Shown: positions 7,835-21,400, counted from the stretch's first letter. The stretch: DNA of 40,151 nucleotides from Hymenochaete sp. R1 (GCA_019400425.1 JAFREE010000190.1:1-40151); one strand, 5' to 3'. Numbers and translations: made by a program. Notes: generated from the letters alone by a model not told the origin.

Positions 7835-9279
7835 ATGCTAGCCCTCCAGCTCGCGACGCTTTCATGCATTTTAGCATATACCGCTCTTGCTTTCCCCAAC
7901 ATTCAGATCCGTGAAACTAAGGCATCCTTGCCTTTCGCAGGCCGACTAAACGTCTCCGGTAGCCGACTCCCTGACATTGATCGCGCACGCGCAGCTCAGC
8001 ACAAGACCAATGCCAAATTCGGCTCTGGCACGAAGCGACAGACATCGTCCGTCGACATCACAAACGAGGCGGTCACCTACGTCGCGGATGTCGGAGTCGG
8101 CAGCCCTGCTACGACTTATTCCCTGCTTATCGACACGGGCTCGTCTAATACCTGGGTCGGTGCTGGACAAGCGTATGTGAGGACGAGCACGTCACAGGCA
8201 ACGGGAGAGCTCAGTGAGATTACGTACGGGAGTGGATTCTTCTTCGGCAATGAGTGTAGGACTTAGATTCTTGCAGAATGATGAAGTTTTCCTAACGTGA
8301 TGTGTCTTTAGTTATCGACACGGTCACTCTAGCCCCGGACCTTGTCATCACCGGTCAGCACATCGGTGCAGCCTTGCTGTCAGAAGGATTCGACGGTGTT
8401 GATGGAATTTTGGGCATTGGTAGCTGAAACCCAGCTTCTCTGAAGGCCATACACTTATATTCCAACTTCCTTCAGGTCCGACTGACCTTACGGAGGACAC
8501 CGTTGCCAACGAGGGCGACGTCCCAACCGTCTCGGACAACCTCCTTGCGCAAGGTCTCATCTCACAGGAAGTCGTCGGTGTCTTCTTCGCACCGACTACT
8601 ACAGACGAGATCACAAACGGAGAGCTGACGTTCGGAGGTGTTGACGACAGCCTGACGACGAGCGATATCACGTTCATTCCTATAACCGCCACGTCCCCTG
8701 CGAACGAATTCTGGGGAATCGACGAAAGCATCACGTACGGCACAGATGGGACTACCGTCCTTGGGACCACAGCTGGGATCGTCGATACGGGTACGACTCT
8801 CGTGTTGCTGGCGACTGATGCGTTCAACACGTTCACGCAATTGACTGGAGCGACGGAGGACGAGACGACAGGTTTGCTGAGCATCTCTAGCGCAGACTAT
8901 GCAAACCTGCAGAGCTTGTTCTTCAACGCTGGTGGAAACACCTTTGAGCTTACTAAGAACGGACAGGTATATTTTCACTGAATGGAAGCCTAAACAAAAT
9001 AACTTACCTCGTCACAGACTTGGCCCCGTGCACTCAACACTGCCATTGGTGGTCAGGCTGACGACATCTTCTTGATTATCGGTGATGTACGTCAGTTTCA
9101 AAAAGAAAAAGAAAGAAAAGGACTAACGTTTGCATGCAAAGCTTGGTTCGGACAGCGGAGAAGGTCTTGACTTTATCAACGGGTTTACGTTCCTGGAAAG
9201 GTTCTACTCTGTGTTCGACACAACTAACCAGCAGGTTGGGTTTGCACAGACGTCGCATACATTTGACGAGACGAACTGA
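7835..9279 (+). CDS. Secreted aspartic protease, polyporopepsin-like (peptidase family A1)
   Basis: The model has five exons: 7835-8255, 8312-8419, 8476-8966, 9018-9086 and 9142-9279, encoding 408 residues. The start is the ATG at 7835, which opens a signal peptide (MLALQLATLSCILAYTALA). A propeptide follows, with a KR site near residue 68 that could be cut by a Kex2-type enzyme. Both catalytic motifs are present, DTGSSNTWVG and DTGTTLVLL, as are the flap tyrosine (ITYGSG) and the C-terminal block LGSDSGEGLDFINGFTFLERF typical of polyporopepsins. After the signal peptide there is no cysteine, so no disulphide is possible; this also fits polyporopepsin. It should act extracellularly on protein at acid pH. 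All introns are 51-56 nt with GT-AG ends. Confidence 0.93.
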
Positions 9280-10167
9280 TGGGAGTTAATGTTTATTTGG
9301 TAACGCGTATGAAAGCATATTTCAGTAGTAGTGACAGTGGTGGTGGTATAAAGCAGAGAGTTCAGATCGATCGATTAATATTAAATATTAATATTAATCT
9401 TGTAAAATGTCCACGAACGGTCACGTGCCTCTGCATTTTCTGATGAGAAACATCTCTCGGGCCTTGGCTTTGTCTCATTCTCCGACTGCTTTTTCCGCTC
9501 TGCTCGCTGCTCACGACAACGACAACGACGACGACGACGACGACGACAGCGACGATTATGGCAACCACATGCTACAACGATGTACGCTGCTGAAACGATG
9601 CCGAGACCGTGAAACAAAGAAAGGGTACAAAATTGCGTTATATATATCACACCAAACACATAGCACTTTGCCGCATCTGCAGCGTAACATCCACATTCTA
9701 TTGGCTCGCGCAAAGTGCACTCTTGTCTGCATACTTTATCCACTTGAACAGTGACAATCACCTCCAGGAGCAGGAGTGGTCCATCGGGAGCCACTTCAAC
9801 TGCAGCTGCAGCAGCATCGTACTGACCAGCCAAGTTCAAATTTCATCCACAACTTGGCAAACTTCTCCAGACGGTCAGCCAGTCTTCGTCCAGCCTCTCC
9901 CTGTCGTGTCGTCATCGGCCGCAGCGACCACAACGACCAACAATACTCTCGTTTCTCTTACACTACCCATTCTTGTATAATTCTCAAGCTTCGACTAACC
10001 CCTCCGCCACCACCACCACCACTCTCTCTCTCTTGTCAGCCAAGCCCATTTGACCCCCTCCGAACGCCGCTTCGTTCTGTATCCGCATACAGCTTCTCTC
10101 CGACAATCTTCAGACTCTTCGTTCTCACCCACATATCGCTCCTTTTTTTTATTCTCCTTCTCTTTCG
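9280..10167. other. Intergenic region upstream of the PP1-subunit gene
   Basis: There is no supported gene. It holds an AT-rich palindromic stretch (about 9373-9398, TTAATATTAAATATTAATATTAAT), a GAC repeat (see separate entry) and a strongly pyrimidine-rich tract from about 9990 to 10167 typical of fungal 5' leaders. Short ORFs on both strands here are low-complexity or antisense artefacts. Confidence 0.6.
9513..9555 (+). repeat. GAC/GACAAC microsatellite
   Basis: A simple repeat built of ACGACA and then pure GAC units, roughly 43 bp, ending near GACGATTATG. It lies in the region between the protease and PP1-subunit genes and does not belong to a supported ORF. Confidence 0.85.
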
Positions 10168-13026
10168 ATGTCGTCATCGGTTAGTCAGTTTGACAATGAG
10201 GCAGGCAAAGGCCTCAATCGTATTCCCAGGAGGAGGTCTGGGTCCGGTCGCTCGGGGTCGGTCAATGAAGGATCCTCCGCCTCGTCTTCGTTCCATGGGA
10301 GGCACAGAGGCAGGAGACGTCCACAGTTTGCTTTTGGAGAGGATGAAACCACTACGGAGAGCAGCACCGAGGAGGAGCGAGGTACGTTTCCCTAGACTTG
10401 CAACTATATCTTTGTTACTAATATAGAAGTCATGCTTTTTTAAGATCCACCTCGAAAGATCAGTGGTGATTCGGACTCCGAATGTGCTACGCCCACACAA
10501 ACGAGCACTACGAGACTGCAACAAGCCTTTTTTGATGTTATGGACGAGCGAAGAAAAGAAGCGTCATCTTCTAGCTCCCACATCCCTTCGAAAGACAGAG
10601 GAAGAAACTCTGTCAAGGCTCAGGATCAGGATAGTGAGGTGCGTCTCGTGGCACACCGTGTACTGCTTGACCACTGATTCTGTCTTATCAGGCTTCCTCC
10701 TCTGTCGCGTTCCCAATGATACAAGTGGACTCTGAAACCTCGAGAGGTTCAACAATTGAAACACCGACTTCAGCGCCCGCTCTATTCACAGAAGAGCCCG
10801 ACAGCTTCCGAAGGATGCAGATTGAAGAAACAGACCCGGTATTTCTTCGGCCGAACTCAACGGGACCTGCCGTCAGGACCCTATCGGAATCGTCTTCACT
10901 CAATTTACTTCGACCTCCGGTACGAAATAGGGCTGGGCACATCATCAAGTCAGCTTTGAAGCAGCACCGGTCGTCCTCGGTAACTCCTCAAAGCTCACCA
11001 CGTGTCCCGGACCGCCATTCATTGTCAGTGTCGATGTCCTGCCTCGACGGATTCCCAACATCATCACCGAGTTTCAGTGCTCCGTCCACACCAGACCCAA
11101 AGATGGTACATTTCGACGCTCAGCTTGAGCATGTGCGCCTTTTCAAATCTGGACAGAAGCCTACGGCCGTCAGCCGTGACACCAGCCCGGCGATGGAGGA
11201 CACCACCAGTGGCGGCGAAGGGGATTCCTCAATCGATTACTTCGACAGGCCTGCTATCCTCCCACCACGGCGCAGACGCAGTGGTACACGCAAGCCGATA
11301 TCATCAGATGAAGAAGACGTCATTCGACGGTCTCTAACGATGCATCTCACGAACATGCCTCAGAGCGGGTACCCGCTTCAACAACTGGACCAGGCTAACG
11401 TATGGCTAGAGGGTATCCACCTTGCGGAAGACAATACCATCATCCAGGGCTTCGTGCGCGTCCGGAACATCACGTTCGAGAAGGAGGTCATAATCAGATT
11501 CACATTCGACGGGTGGCAAACAACGAGCGAGGTTGGCGCGACATGGAAAGAATCGTGCTTGCCTTTAAATCCGACCATGCCTATAGCAGCAATTTTGGCC
11601 TCCTCATCACCAGCTCCTATGATGACCCCGAACTTGAGTCTAACGCAGAAACTGTATGGGCTTGATCCGACAGCAGCAGAGTTTGATCGCTTCTCGTTCA
11701 AGATCCACCTTGTCGACCTCTTGCTTCGAATCGATGAAAAGACACTTGTGCTGGCGGTCAACTACCGTGTTGGAGGTCGAGAGTATTGGGATAACAACGG
11801 CGGACAGAATTACCGAGCGACATTCGAACGCAAGTCCAAAGGCGTGATGGAACGGCTGTCTAGGGTCGTTCCAACCACAACAACTCATGAAGACGAACAG
11901 AAGAAAAACACCAATGAAAAGAAAGAAAAACGCAACGTGACTCTGGGTTTGACGGTCGGCGTGAAGCACGAGCCCGGTTCACCGCCTCTGAAGAATGGGA
12001 ACTCACGTTCTCGACTTCCCGTCTCGCCGAAAGGTGGACCGATTATTTCACCCGGTCAATACAGCTTTGACCATGCACTCAAAAATCCGACGGCGTGGCG
12101 TCCACCCACCGAATTCTTTCACCGCACGTCGCATCTGAAGGGCCTCTCGAAGTATCCCTCCGCCAAAATGAAACCAGATCCGGGTCTACCAAGCCAGTAT
12201 AGCAGTCACTGGGTAGATTTTGGAGGCCCATCTTTTGCACACGGGTCTCCGCGAGACGATGAGGTTGCTATGTTCGGTGCGACGACCATGGGGAATGTGA
12301 ACAAGGACCGGTGGCGGTTGCCGGATGCAACTCCTGAGGATCAGCCATTGTCGCATGCGAAGCAGGATGGCGACGGCGCCTACGTTCCGTTCGGGGAATC
12401 GTTCACTGTACCAAATGGTCGGATGCACGAATATTTTCCTCAAGGCGTATCCCCCTCTTTCATTACGAGCAAGAAACCGAAGTTCAGTCTAACAGCTCCA
12501 ACTTTTCATGTGAGACAGTGTGTCCCGACCATCACCTTCCCAGCGACGAGTCCTACCCCAATGAGGAGGGGTAATTTCAATCTGGCTTCATTGTCCTCCG
12601 ACACGGATATCGGGCCAAAGGGTTGTTCAGATATACTTTTAGACGACCTTTCAACTCCGTCGATAACCACCGATACCGAGACATCGTCGCCGTCGCTGAC
12701 TTTGAGCCCGAGCTCTCCTACCGAAGCGCTGCCGCCCGTTGTCCGCATGACAGGGAGCCTGGACTCTGGCTACGCAGAATTCCTCAAGAGGTTGGTCTTG
12801 GGTTACATGTACATGTTCTTCACGAGTTGCTAATACTTTTCTTCTCATATGAAGATTCCAGCCTAGCCGAGGAACCGAAGACCATGTTGGCATCCTCAGC
12901 GTGAGCGACTCAAATTCTACGCTACTCAACGAAGAACGACCTTCGAATATCGAGGCCAACAAGTCTTCCACCTTATCGGCAAATAGTGTCAATGGCGTCT
13001 CGAAGCCTAAACACCTGTCGCCATGA
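10168..13026 (+). CDS. Protein phosphatase 1 regulatory subunit with CBM21 (Gac1/glycogen-targeting type)
   Basis: The model has four exons: 10168-10381, 10445-10638, 10692-12790 and 12855-13026, encoding 892 residues. A PP1-docking RVxF-type motif, KMVHF, lies at residues 273-277. A CBM21 carbohydrate-binding domain spans about 362-512, with the conserved core VRVRNITFEKEVIIRFTFDGW and the signature YWDNNGGQNYR. This order, docking motif then CBM21, is that of fungal Gac1/Pig1/Pig2 and animal PPP1R3 proteins, which bring PP1 to glycogen to activate glycogen synthase. The long N- and C-terminal parts are Ser/Pro-rich and probably disordered. It is longer than animal PPP1R3 subunits but in the fungal range. 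The exact orthologue (Gac1 or Pig) cannot be told from this. Confidence 0.88.
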
Positions 13027-13701
13027 TTGCGATGCCGCACAATTAATGTATTCATTCATATATGGGTAATCTGTACAACTCTGTTTCTTTTGTTACTGTC
13101 TCTTCCTTCACTCCTATCTGCGGATTTTTCAGTGATCCGTTTTCCCATTTTACTAGGTCCTACTCAATATTCTTTATTCTATATTGTTATTTCTTTGCTG
13201 GCCTCAGGTTCGGCCCTCATACATGACTTTGTTGGTGAATTTATGACCACCCTTCTTCGACTCTTTTGCATTTGTATACACACACGCATACACGCATGAC
13301 GTTCTGTAGCAGTACTGTAATTTATTAAAATAGCGTAGTGTGTATTTAGTCGTTTGGATTAAAAAAGCGTTCTGTTCTGGTTCTAGCCTCTTGGATATTA
13401 TGGTATATACGTAACCTCAGCTTGAAGTTTGGTCGCGAGTTGGACTCTCAAACTTGACGAACTCCCTTGTTGACCACCACCATCAGGAGCGCCGTCCACC
13501 CATTCAAAATTTCATCTCCAAGACATTCCTGGCCCACAAACACCCGACCCACTCGGCGAGAGCGCGGAACAGTTCAAGCGTTATCTCTAAGCACGCATGC
13601 TCATTCCCGCCTTATCGCTCCCCCCGACAGCTCGCAGCCGCTGATAGATAGACGCCACGAGCATGTAATACTGCCGCCATCGACTTCCAACACGTCGTTT
13701 C
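13027..13701. other. Intergenic region between PP1 subunit and permease genes
   Basis: No supported gene. T-rich 3' sequence follows the PP1-subunit stop, and a C-rich, CT-rich leader precedes the permease ATG (about 13480-13701). Confidence 0.55.
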
Positions 13702-16182
13702 ATGTCTTCAATGTCTGACGACCAGCACGACCCCTCCAAGGCGCTCGACAAACAGCCCTCACCGACACCGACTCCGTCACCGACTGCTGGAATACGTCCC
13801 AAAGCACGGCAGACGCTGAACAAGTTCACTTCCAAGGAAGGATGGTTCGGCGACTACGACTATGCATGGCTCTGTATGCCATCTCTGCCTCAGATGAAGA
13901 CACGCCGGCCTCCGCCGTTCTATCCTCTCAACGCTGACTTGCCTATCTTCGTTGCGGCGACGTGCGGGTTGCAACATGCGTTGGCGATGCTCGCGGGACT
14001 GATCACGCCGCCCATCATCTTTGCGAATACTTTGAACCTCAGTGCGGAGCTGCAGGCGTATATGGTATCAGCGTCGCTTATTGGATGTGGTATGTTCTTG
14101 CACAACCTTCCCAGCATTATATATTTCACTGAGAGCCGACGCAGGGATTCTTAGTCTCGTTCAGATGTCTCGGCTTAAGTTGTTTAGAGGCCATTACCTC
14201 GGGACAGGACTGCTTTCGGTCGTTGGGACGAGTTTTGCAACTCTTAGTACGGCCAATGCCGTACGTCCGCTCCTTTTGACCTGCTTCCGCGGGTGATGTA
14301 CTAACTTTCTCATTCCAGATTTTTGATGCCATGTACAGCGATGGGACCTGCTCAAGTACGACTGCCTCTGACGGGACAGTTACGCGGGACGCTTGCCCTG
14401 ATGCATACGGCATGCTCCTTGGTGCGTGTGCGCCGCTCTCCGCTACTTCAAGGAACGAGCGCCCGCAGTGCAATATCGCTAACCTAACAGCCTTTCGCTA
14501 GGAACGTCCCTAATATGCTCGTTTCTCGAGATGTTCCTATCTTTCGTCCCCGTGCGACTGCTGCGGCGCGTCTTCCCGCCCATGGTTACTGGGACGGTCG
14601 TCCTCCTAATTGGCGCATCACTCATCGGCTCGTCTGGCATTCCAAACTGGGGCGGAGGCTCGAACGACTGCATGGGTAGACCAGATAGTGGGCTTTTCCA
14701 GCTGTGTCCCAACATCAATGCTCCTAGGCCTTTACCGTACGTATTCATTCACGCGATTTGAGTGACACGGTGAAGATTTTCAACCCATGTGCTGGATAAT
14801 AGATGGGGCTCACCGGAATTTATTGGACTCGGATTCCTGTCGTTTATCAGTATCGTCTTGACAGAGGTCTTTGGATCGCCCTTCCTTAAGAATGTCTCGA
14901 TCATAGTAGGGCTTGCTATTGGCTGTATTGTCGCAGGAGGTGCAGGATACATCGACGGGAGCAGCATCACATCTGCTCCAGCGATTACATTCTTATGGCG
15001 AGTCTTTGACAGAATTAAGCCAGCCTTAGTGCTGAAACATCCTTGTATAGGGTGCATACCTTCAAGATTCGCGTTTATCCGCCTGCTATCCTTCCCATGC
15101 TAGCCGTATACAGTAAGCAAAAGGCTTCATTGCTGTTTCAAAAGAGAGAGAGAGGGCGTTTGCTAATTCCTCACGCAGTCTCATTGGCTATGGAAGCCAT
15201 AGGGGACATCACTGCGTCGGCTGAAGTCTCCCGCGAAGAAGTCGACGGGCCTGTCTTCGACTCGCGCATTCAGGGCGGCGTTCTGGTGAGAATCTGAAAT
15301 TTTTAGCATGTCGCACGGATGTTTGACCACTCATTGAAACATTCCTTTCTGTTCACGATGTCAAGTCGGACGGAATAGGCGGGTTTTTATCAGCGCTCTT
15401 CACAGTAGCGCCGCTTTCGGTGTTTGCACAGGTAAACGTGTGGAACATATATTTTGTGCGACCTTATTTGATCTCCGTGTTGGTTGGTGTCGGTTTCAGA
15501 ATAACGGAGTCATTGCGATCACACGATGTGCAAATCGCACCGCCGGACGTTTCTGCTGCTGTTTTCTCATCCTATTCGGCGTCTTGGGAAAAATCTCTGG
15601 CGTCTTTCTGGCAAGTACGTCTCTCACTCATGGATCGCAAAACCCGAAATCCCCATTCTAACCGTCTTTCTTATCTTCGACCCTCTTCAAATTCAAGTCC
15701 CGAACCCTGTCCTTGGCGGTGTGACAACTTTCCTGTTCGCAAGCGTGATGGCCTCGGGCCTTCGTGTTCTCGCATACCTCCGATGGACGAGGCGGGAACG
15801 ATTCATCGTTGCCGGGGCCCTTTCATTTGGCGTAGGGGACCTCTTGGTGCCCACAATCTTTCAGCACCTGTTCGATGGTGTCGATAATCCTAACAAAGGC
15901 CTGCAAGGGCTTTTTGATTCGATCACGATCGTTCTTGATACTCCTTGTACGTACGCGATTCACGGAACATCCGATTCGGCTGTGCAATTCGTTCAATATT
16001 TTGACGTTCGTTGAGCTGATACAATATCAATGGTCACTTTTTTGGCAGTCTTGATCGCCGGAATCGTCGCGGTGATACTTAATTTGGTCATTCCGGAGGA
16101 GGCGGAGCAGACTGGGAACGAGGTTCAGGTCGTGGTGCATGACGTTGAGCATGGTGATAGTGAGCACGAGAAGGGGAGTTAG
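13702..16182 (+). CDS. Purine/xanthine permease, NCS2 (NAT) family, UapA/UapC-like
   Basis: There are eleven exons: 13702-14089, 14145-14260, 14319-14421, 14502-14736, 14803-14997, 15051-15112, 15179-15285, 15366-15431, 15500-15614, 15698-15946 and 16049-16182, encoding 589 residues. The NAT signature QNNGVIAITRCANRTAG starts at residue 424. The conserved QHALAM of the first membrane helix follows FVAATCG. About a dozen hydrophobic segments span the protein between hydrophilic tails. In this family, proton-coupled uptake of xanthine and uric acid (UapA) or a wider set of purines (UapC) occurs at the plasma membrane; the substrate here cannot be decided. The fifth intron (14998-15050) begins GC instead of GT, and only that choice keeps the frame (FLW-VHTF). 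The C-terminus is acidic and His-rich. Confidence 0.93.
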
Positions 16183-18493
16183 GATTGTGATGAGACGGAG
16201 GGATAGTGCGTATGTGAAATCACATTCCCTGGACCTTCGATTCTCATGTGTGACTTCCTGGATTGGACTTGATATTTGTATTGGGGAGACATAGACCCAC
16301 GGACGAAAATTCTAGAGTATTGTTTCGAGACGAAGAAGCTTTGGTGCGGTAAAAGGAAGCAACGGAAAGCGTTGAAGAACTGGTCTTCCTATGCGAACAA
16401 GTGCAGATTGAATCATTGGCTCAATTCGTCAGAGGTGTTGAATTTGAACAAGTTGAAGTATAATCTAATACTGTCCCTTGTACTTGAACGTTGAGTATAT
16501 TAATAATATGTGGGCCTGACCAACGTCTGTTCAGCACGTTGTGGCGTTAGTAATAGCATAGCATATATTATTACTGACTGCTGCTGCTATCTGATTGGTC
16601 AAAAGGGTTGCCAAAAAAGGTAAAATCGGAAAAATAGCCAAAAGCACGTGATACAATTAATTATAGACGCCGATCAGCGATCTTATTCCGACTCCGAATC
16701 TGCGGGAATTTCCCATCGTTCCACTGGTTCGGGTCACACTAGGCAGGGGATAAATAAATAGTTTTATTATGAAATTGGAAAATAAAATAATAATATTTCT
16801 CTCGTAGCCGGCCATCGTTCCACGCGGAAGCACGAACGAACGAATCTCAAAGAGTCCACTCTTCCTTTCCTTTCCTTTTTTCCACCATCATCCTCATCTC
16901 AGCCCCCCCAGACGTTCCCCTCGACGTCGACACCAGCGACGACGACGGCGACGGACAGCCAAGGAAGTGCAGCTGCAGCTAGCACAGTCGACGTCCCGCG
17001 TTTGAATCGGTACCTTGCTTTGGCCTCGGTCTCCGCCGACCCTGCATTTGTATTCGCCCCGGAACTACTTTCCTCGCTGCTGCTAGTCATCTCTCGACGA
17101 CGCGGCACGACGACCGACGACGCAGGTCAGCAGCGACACCTGTCACTTAACCAGCTCGAGCTTTCACCAAAAGTACAAGCTCAGCGGCATACACAACTCC
17201 GGTGCATCGCCTTCGTGTAATTGAGTGTGTATAATACGGAGCCCGACTAGACCTGTACGCCTCTGGACTCCGTCTCCTTATTACGACGACTCTTGTTAGG
17301 GTCTGTGCTTCTTTCGTTTTACTTGCCACCTGTACGGGCTCGACGAGCAAGCTGGTTGTGTTCGTTTTCGAGGCTTCTTTTTTTTCGCGGAGGGAATAGT
17401 GTGTGGTTGGAGGTTATAATTGGACGCGGTCTGGGTGGCACACTTGGTGAGTCTCTCTTCGTCATCCATGCCATACCACTAGCACTTGTCCATCGTTCCT
17501 GTATTCCTCCCCCTTCATTTTACTCTGGATCGCCTTGGAGCTGCTATGCTGACCAGTAGCCCATTTCTTACGGCCATTTCATTTCCGTTATCACACCTTT
17601 GATCACGCGCAAAACGCATCGTCCGGTTCTCCGTCTTCCTCTGGCTCCGGTTGACGAACAACAATGACAACAATGGCTACGGCTTCCACTTCTGCAACAT
17701 CAATGCATTCTTCTCTGCCTCGTATATTTGTTGGATCATTACAATGTGGCGTCCTCTTAAACCCCCAGATACTCGCTACCGCACCTCTGCCTTCTAAACT
17801 TCGGTCCTTCTGGGCCCCCAAACCTCGACTTTGAATCGATCCTGACTCCCTACGACAAGCCTTTTCCTTCGACCTCCATCTTCGACCTTTTCCTCTCTCA
17901 CAAAACGACTTTTCAACCTTTCTTGCCGCGACAATTCCTCAGCTCGGACGTTGTAGGAATTTATCACACGATCACGCACGAAGATTTCGTCCGCGCGGGC
18001 GTCCTGATTGAGTTTATTTTGGCACCTGGTGAGTGGCGTTTCCGTACACTTGCTTTACTTTGTTCTTGAAGAGGAGATGGTCGAAAGTTTTGAAGGCTTT
18101 CAATCTGTTCTTCATCCGAATCGCGAGTGACGCCCATCGATCGCAAGATTCGTTCCTGAAGCTGTGATGCAAATTCAGATGCTTAGACGCATACATGCGA
18201 TGCACGCGTCAATTTGCTCATTCTGTTTGTTTATCATGTGTCTTCTTCCGTTTATCTTGCCGAAATTGCATTCCGCCTACTCAATATTGATTCCACTGAA
18301 CAACTGGCTGACCCCATCTTATCCGCTCTGGTCCCGCGATTGCTTGTACGTTAAACAGTGGTAGCCGCCCGGCACTTTACGAGCACAACCACCAGCTTCA
18401 CGACCGTCTTATATTGGCTTGCATTCAGAAGCCAGCCTTATCCATTCCAACCTCGTACCACCATCTCCCTGCGGCCCCTGGCGTCTCCCCGGA
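16183..18493. other. Long gene-free region; probable promoter and 5' leader of the serine-rich gene
   Basis: Across 2.3 kb no ORF has convincing codon use. About 16500-16800 is AT-rich, with an inverted CCAAT (GATTGG, about 16592) and a CACGTG box (about 16645-16650). From about 16860 the plus strand becomes pyrimidine-rich with CT tracts and several short upstream ORFs, the look of a long fungal 5' leader. Possible leader introns exist, for example a GTGAGT at about 18029, but none can be proven. Confidence 0.5.
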
Positions 18494-21400
18494 ATGGCCG
18501 CAGCTGTATCACCAACAGCTACAGCAACGCAATTCATGAAGAGGGGCGTAGAGCGCGGATCAAGTCCAGAATCGAAGCTCGACGACCTCTCTTCGTTTCC
18601 AGCACCCCCTAACTTCATTCCGCCCACTCCTACATCGGCCAACGCCCCGTCCTCAGCCATTTCGTTCAATGGTGGCCACAACTCGTATTTCCCGCCACCC
18701 AGTGCGTTTTCAAACAATCGTGGGAAACCAAAGCGGAGAGATAGTTCGGGGAGCTCACAAAGTGCTGCCTCAGGGCGGAGTGGGAAAAGCGGGTTGAGCG
18801 TCTTCGTCAACGGGAAGTCCTATGATTTCGACGCAGACGATGATCGGTCTAGTAATGGAGAGTTTGGGGGACAACAGGGACAACCCAGTCCGACGAGCGG
18901 TCATTTCTACTATACGGCGCCGACAACCCCTCTTGAACCAATTGGCAACCGTGAGTTTCATGGTAATCTTTATCTCTTATTTGCCCACTGATCTCCGGCG
19001 ACATAGATACCTTTTCCACGGGTGCAGGACCCTCAACCGATATGTATGGTGTGTCTGCAGCTTTGAGGCGCGCTGGACATGAGATACCCATAGCGACGTC
19101 TGCGCCCGGTAACGATAGGGGAGTTGCGCGCGCCGTATTTTATTCGCATCTGGGAGAAAGCGGACTTGCGGGAAAGAATAGAGATGAAGGTAACCAAAAT
19201 ATTCGCTCGGCAAACTCTAATGCTTCTGCAAGTCTGCCTTATCATCGTCAGCGAATCAATGAAGGCGGAAATCAACTCATCATCTCTCTCAACTCACCTT
19301 TGTCTGCGACAAGAACCTCCTTCAGATCTTCTGCTTCTTCGTCCACTTCTTCTTCGACATATTCGTCCGCGTACCCTTCCTCCTCACCTTATCCTCCATC
19401 CACATCCAGCTCCCGTGGAAGCCCAGCCTCACCACCTCAACCTTTGAAGAGTCGCTTTAACGTCGAGATGGGCATGAGCGCTCGGACAGCCCTCAGCATG
19501 CTCTCGCCTCCTTCGTCCGCGGAGGTCTCGTCCTCTTCCTTCCCCTTTCCGCCGACTTCCAGCAATCCTGCGCACAACAAAAGTACGACAATCAAACCTC
19601 CACGACGCCAGTCTTCTTTACCGCCTCCCCGAAAGTTGAAACATAAGCCCAGTCGAGAAGCAATCGGGTGTCCTCCTTCTGTGCCATTACCCCCTTTACC
19701 CCCTTCCACACCATCTCGTAACGGTTCGCTACGTTCCATGGCGTCGGCTTCAACTATGGACACGAATCAAGAGAGCATATACGAACTGGGAACGGTGACT
19801 CCACGCGCATCACTTCGATCAAGTCGGTCTCATTCGCATGTGAGAAAGGTCAGCGACGCGAGCTTGGCTTCGGCGCAAACGCGGAACAGTGTCGCACCCA
19901 GTCTGTCGGAGTTTGGAGGCCGGCCACCTGGATTTGGACATGGGAATGAGAACGCGGGTCAGAGCATGAGAAGTCGGGAGAAGGCGCGTGCGAAGCTACG
20001 GATCGACATCCCACCCTCATATACCGAAGAAACTACCCATCGCGTGGCGTATGTTGCGCAGGAAGATTATAAAAGTGCGCGAAGGAAATCGAGTGTTGCA
20101 TCCGTCTCTTCGTCTGTTACTCCTGATACAAATGCTGAGCTTGAGCGTGAATTTGGGACCATAGGCAAGGAAATGGGTTTCTCGTTTGGTGGGCTGAGGA
20201 GCCCAACGGGCAGTGAATATAGCGTTGGGAGTACTGTGACATCGCGCAGCGGGACGAGTGGTCGGACGATGAGCTCCGCGCAGAGCTTAAAGCAGCGAGT
20301 GAAGGGTATGCTTGGGTCTTTTGAGACTCCTTCAAACGACAAATTGTCACGGCTGAGTGGTGGTGAAAAGGAAAGGGTGAGTAAAAGTTCAGTTCTTCCT
20401 CCTTGTTTCGCCTTCGTCAGCCTTGATATATGAGCTGCGGCGCGCCGGTCGGTATGTTGCTTGCATCCTGCCGATTGTTTCGAAAGCACAATGTTCCGAC
20501 TTGAAGAAATACATCAAAGGCCGCCCAAGCTCGCTTAGGGTTTAGCTAGAGCGTATGCGTCGCTTGGCAAATTTGCTTCCTTGTTTCTTAGTTTCATTGT
20601 ACACTTTCGACTTTACTCGGATCGTAATTGTTGACTTGTTGCCGTCGCGTGCCGGACCTTTGACGTGACGATGTGATGTGATGAAGCTGACGAAGCTCTT
20701 TTTGTTCTTCCGCAGTCACGCCCATCGTACTCTCCAGATGTCCACGACCAGCACGCGTCTTCTTCTTCGACCAGCGCCGAACCCTCGCCCAGTGCTGCTA
20801 AGGTGGCCAACATGGGTGGCCCTGCGCCTGCCCACGACTCGAATTCACTGATGTCTGCGACGTTGTCAGAGTTGGAGGCAATCAATCACCACGATGTCGA
20901 CATACGTATCACGTCTGATAAGCGCGACTTTGACACGTCCGAGATGCTTATGTCGGAGGACATCCACACCAACCCGCTCCTGGCGCGAGCTGTCACTCCC
21001 ATTACGCCCCATAAGAGCGAAGGTCAGGATGGTCGACGTCGAATGCCTTCACCTTCGCCTTTGGACCTCGATATGACCAGGATGGGCCGCACTCTCGCTT
21101 CGATGCGAGCCGAGGGCAATTCTTCGCCAACGCGTTTCGTGCAGTCGCTCGAGCTGTCCCAGGTTCCACCGCTCTCAGACGACGAAGAAGACTTTGGTAG
21201 CCAAGGGTTCCACGCGTATAGGGCGTCGGTTGATAGTGACAGGCAGCTATCGCCAGGGTTGCTCGGCAAGTTCCCCACGACACCCCTTCACACGAGTCCA
21301 TCGAATACCGTTCTCACCAAACCATCGACCACTACACCCAAGATGCCTTCACCATTGTCGTCGAATGGATTTGAGACGGAACTTCTGGCTGCTGAGGCAG

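Noticed and set aside
9381..9839. Overlapping ORFs on both strands around the GAC microsatellite
   Set aside because: All are low complexity, overlap each other on both strands, and lack any domain.
10174..10524. Antisense ORFs across exon 1-2 of the PP1-subunit gene
   Set aside because: They overlap well-supported exons and show no domain.
16276..16494. 72-residue ORF downstream of the permease
   Set aside because: It is Lys/Asn-rich, has no domain, and lies in the expected 3' region.
19190..19251. Possible extra intron (GTAACC...GTCAG) in exon 2 of the serine-rich gene
   Set aside because: Removing it (62 nt), or the shorter 43-nt version, shifts the frame away from the long downstream coding frame.
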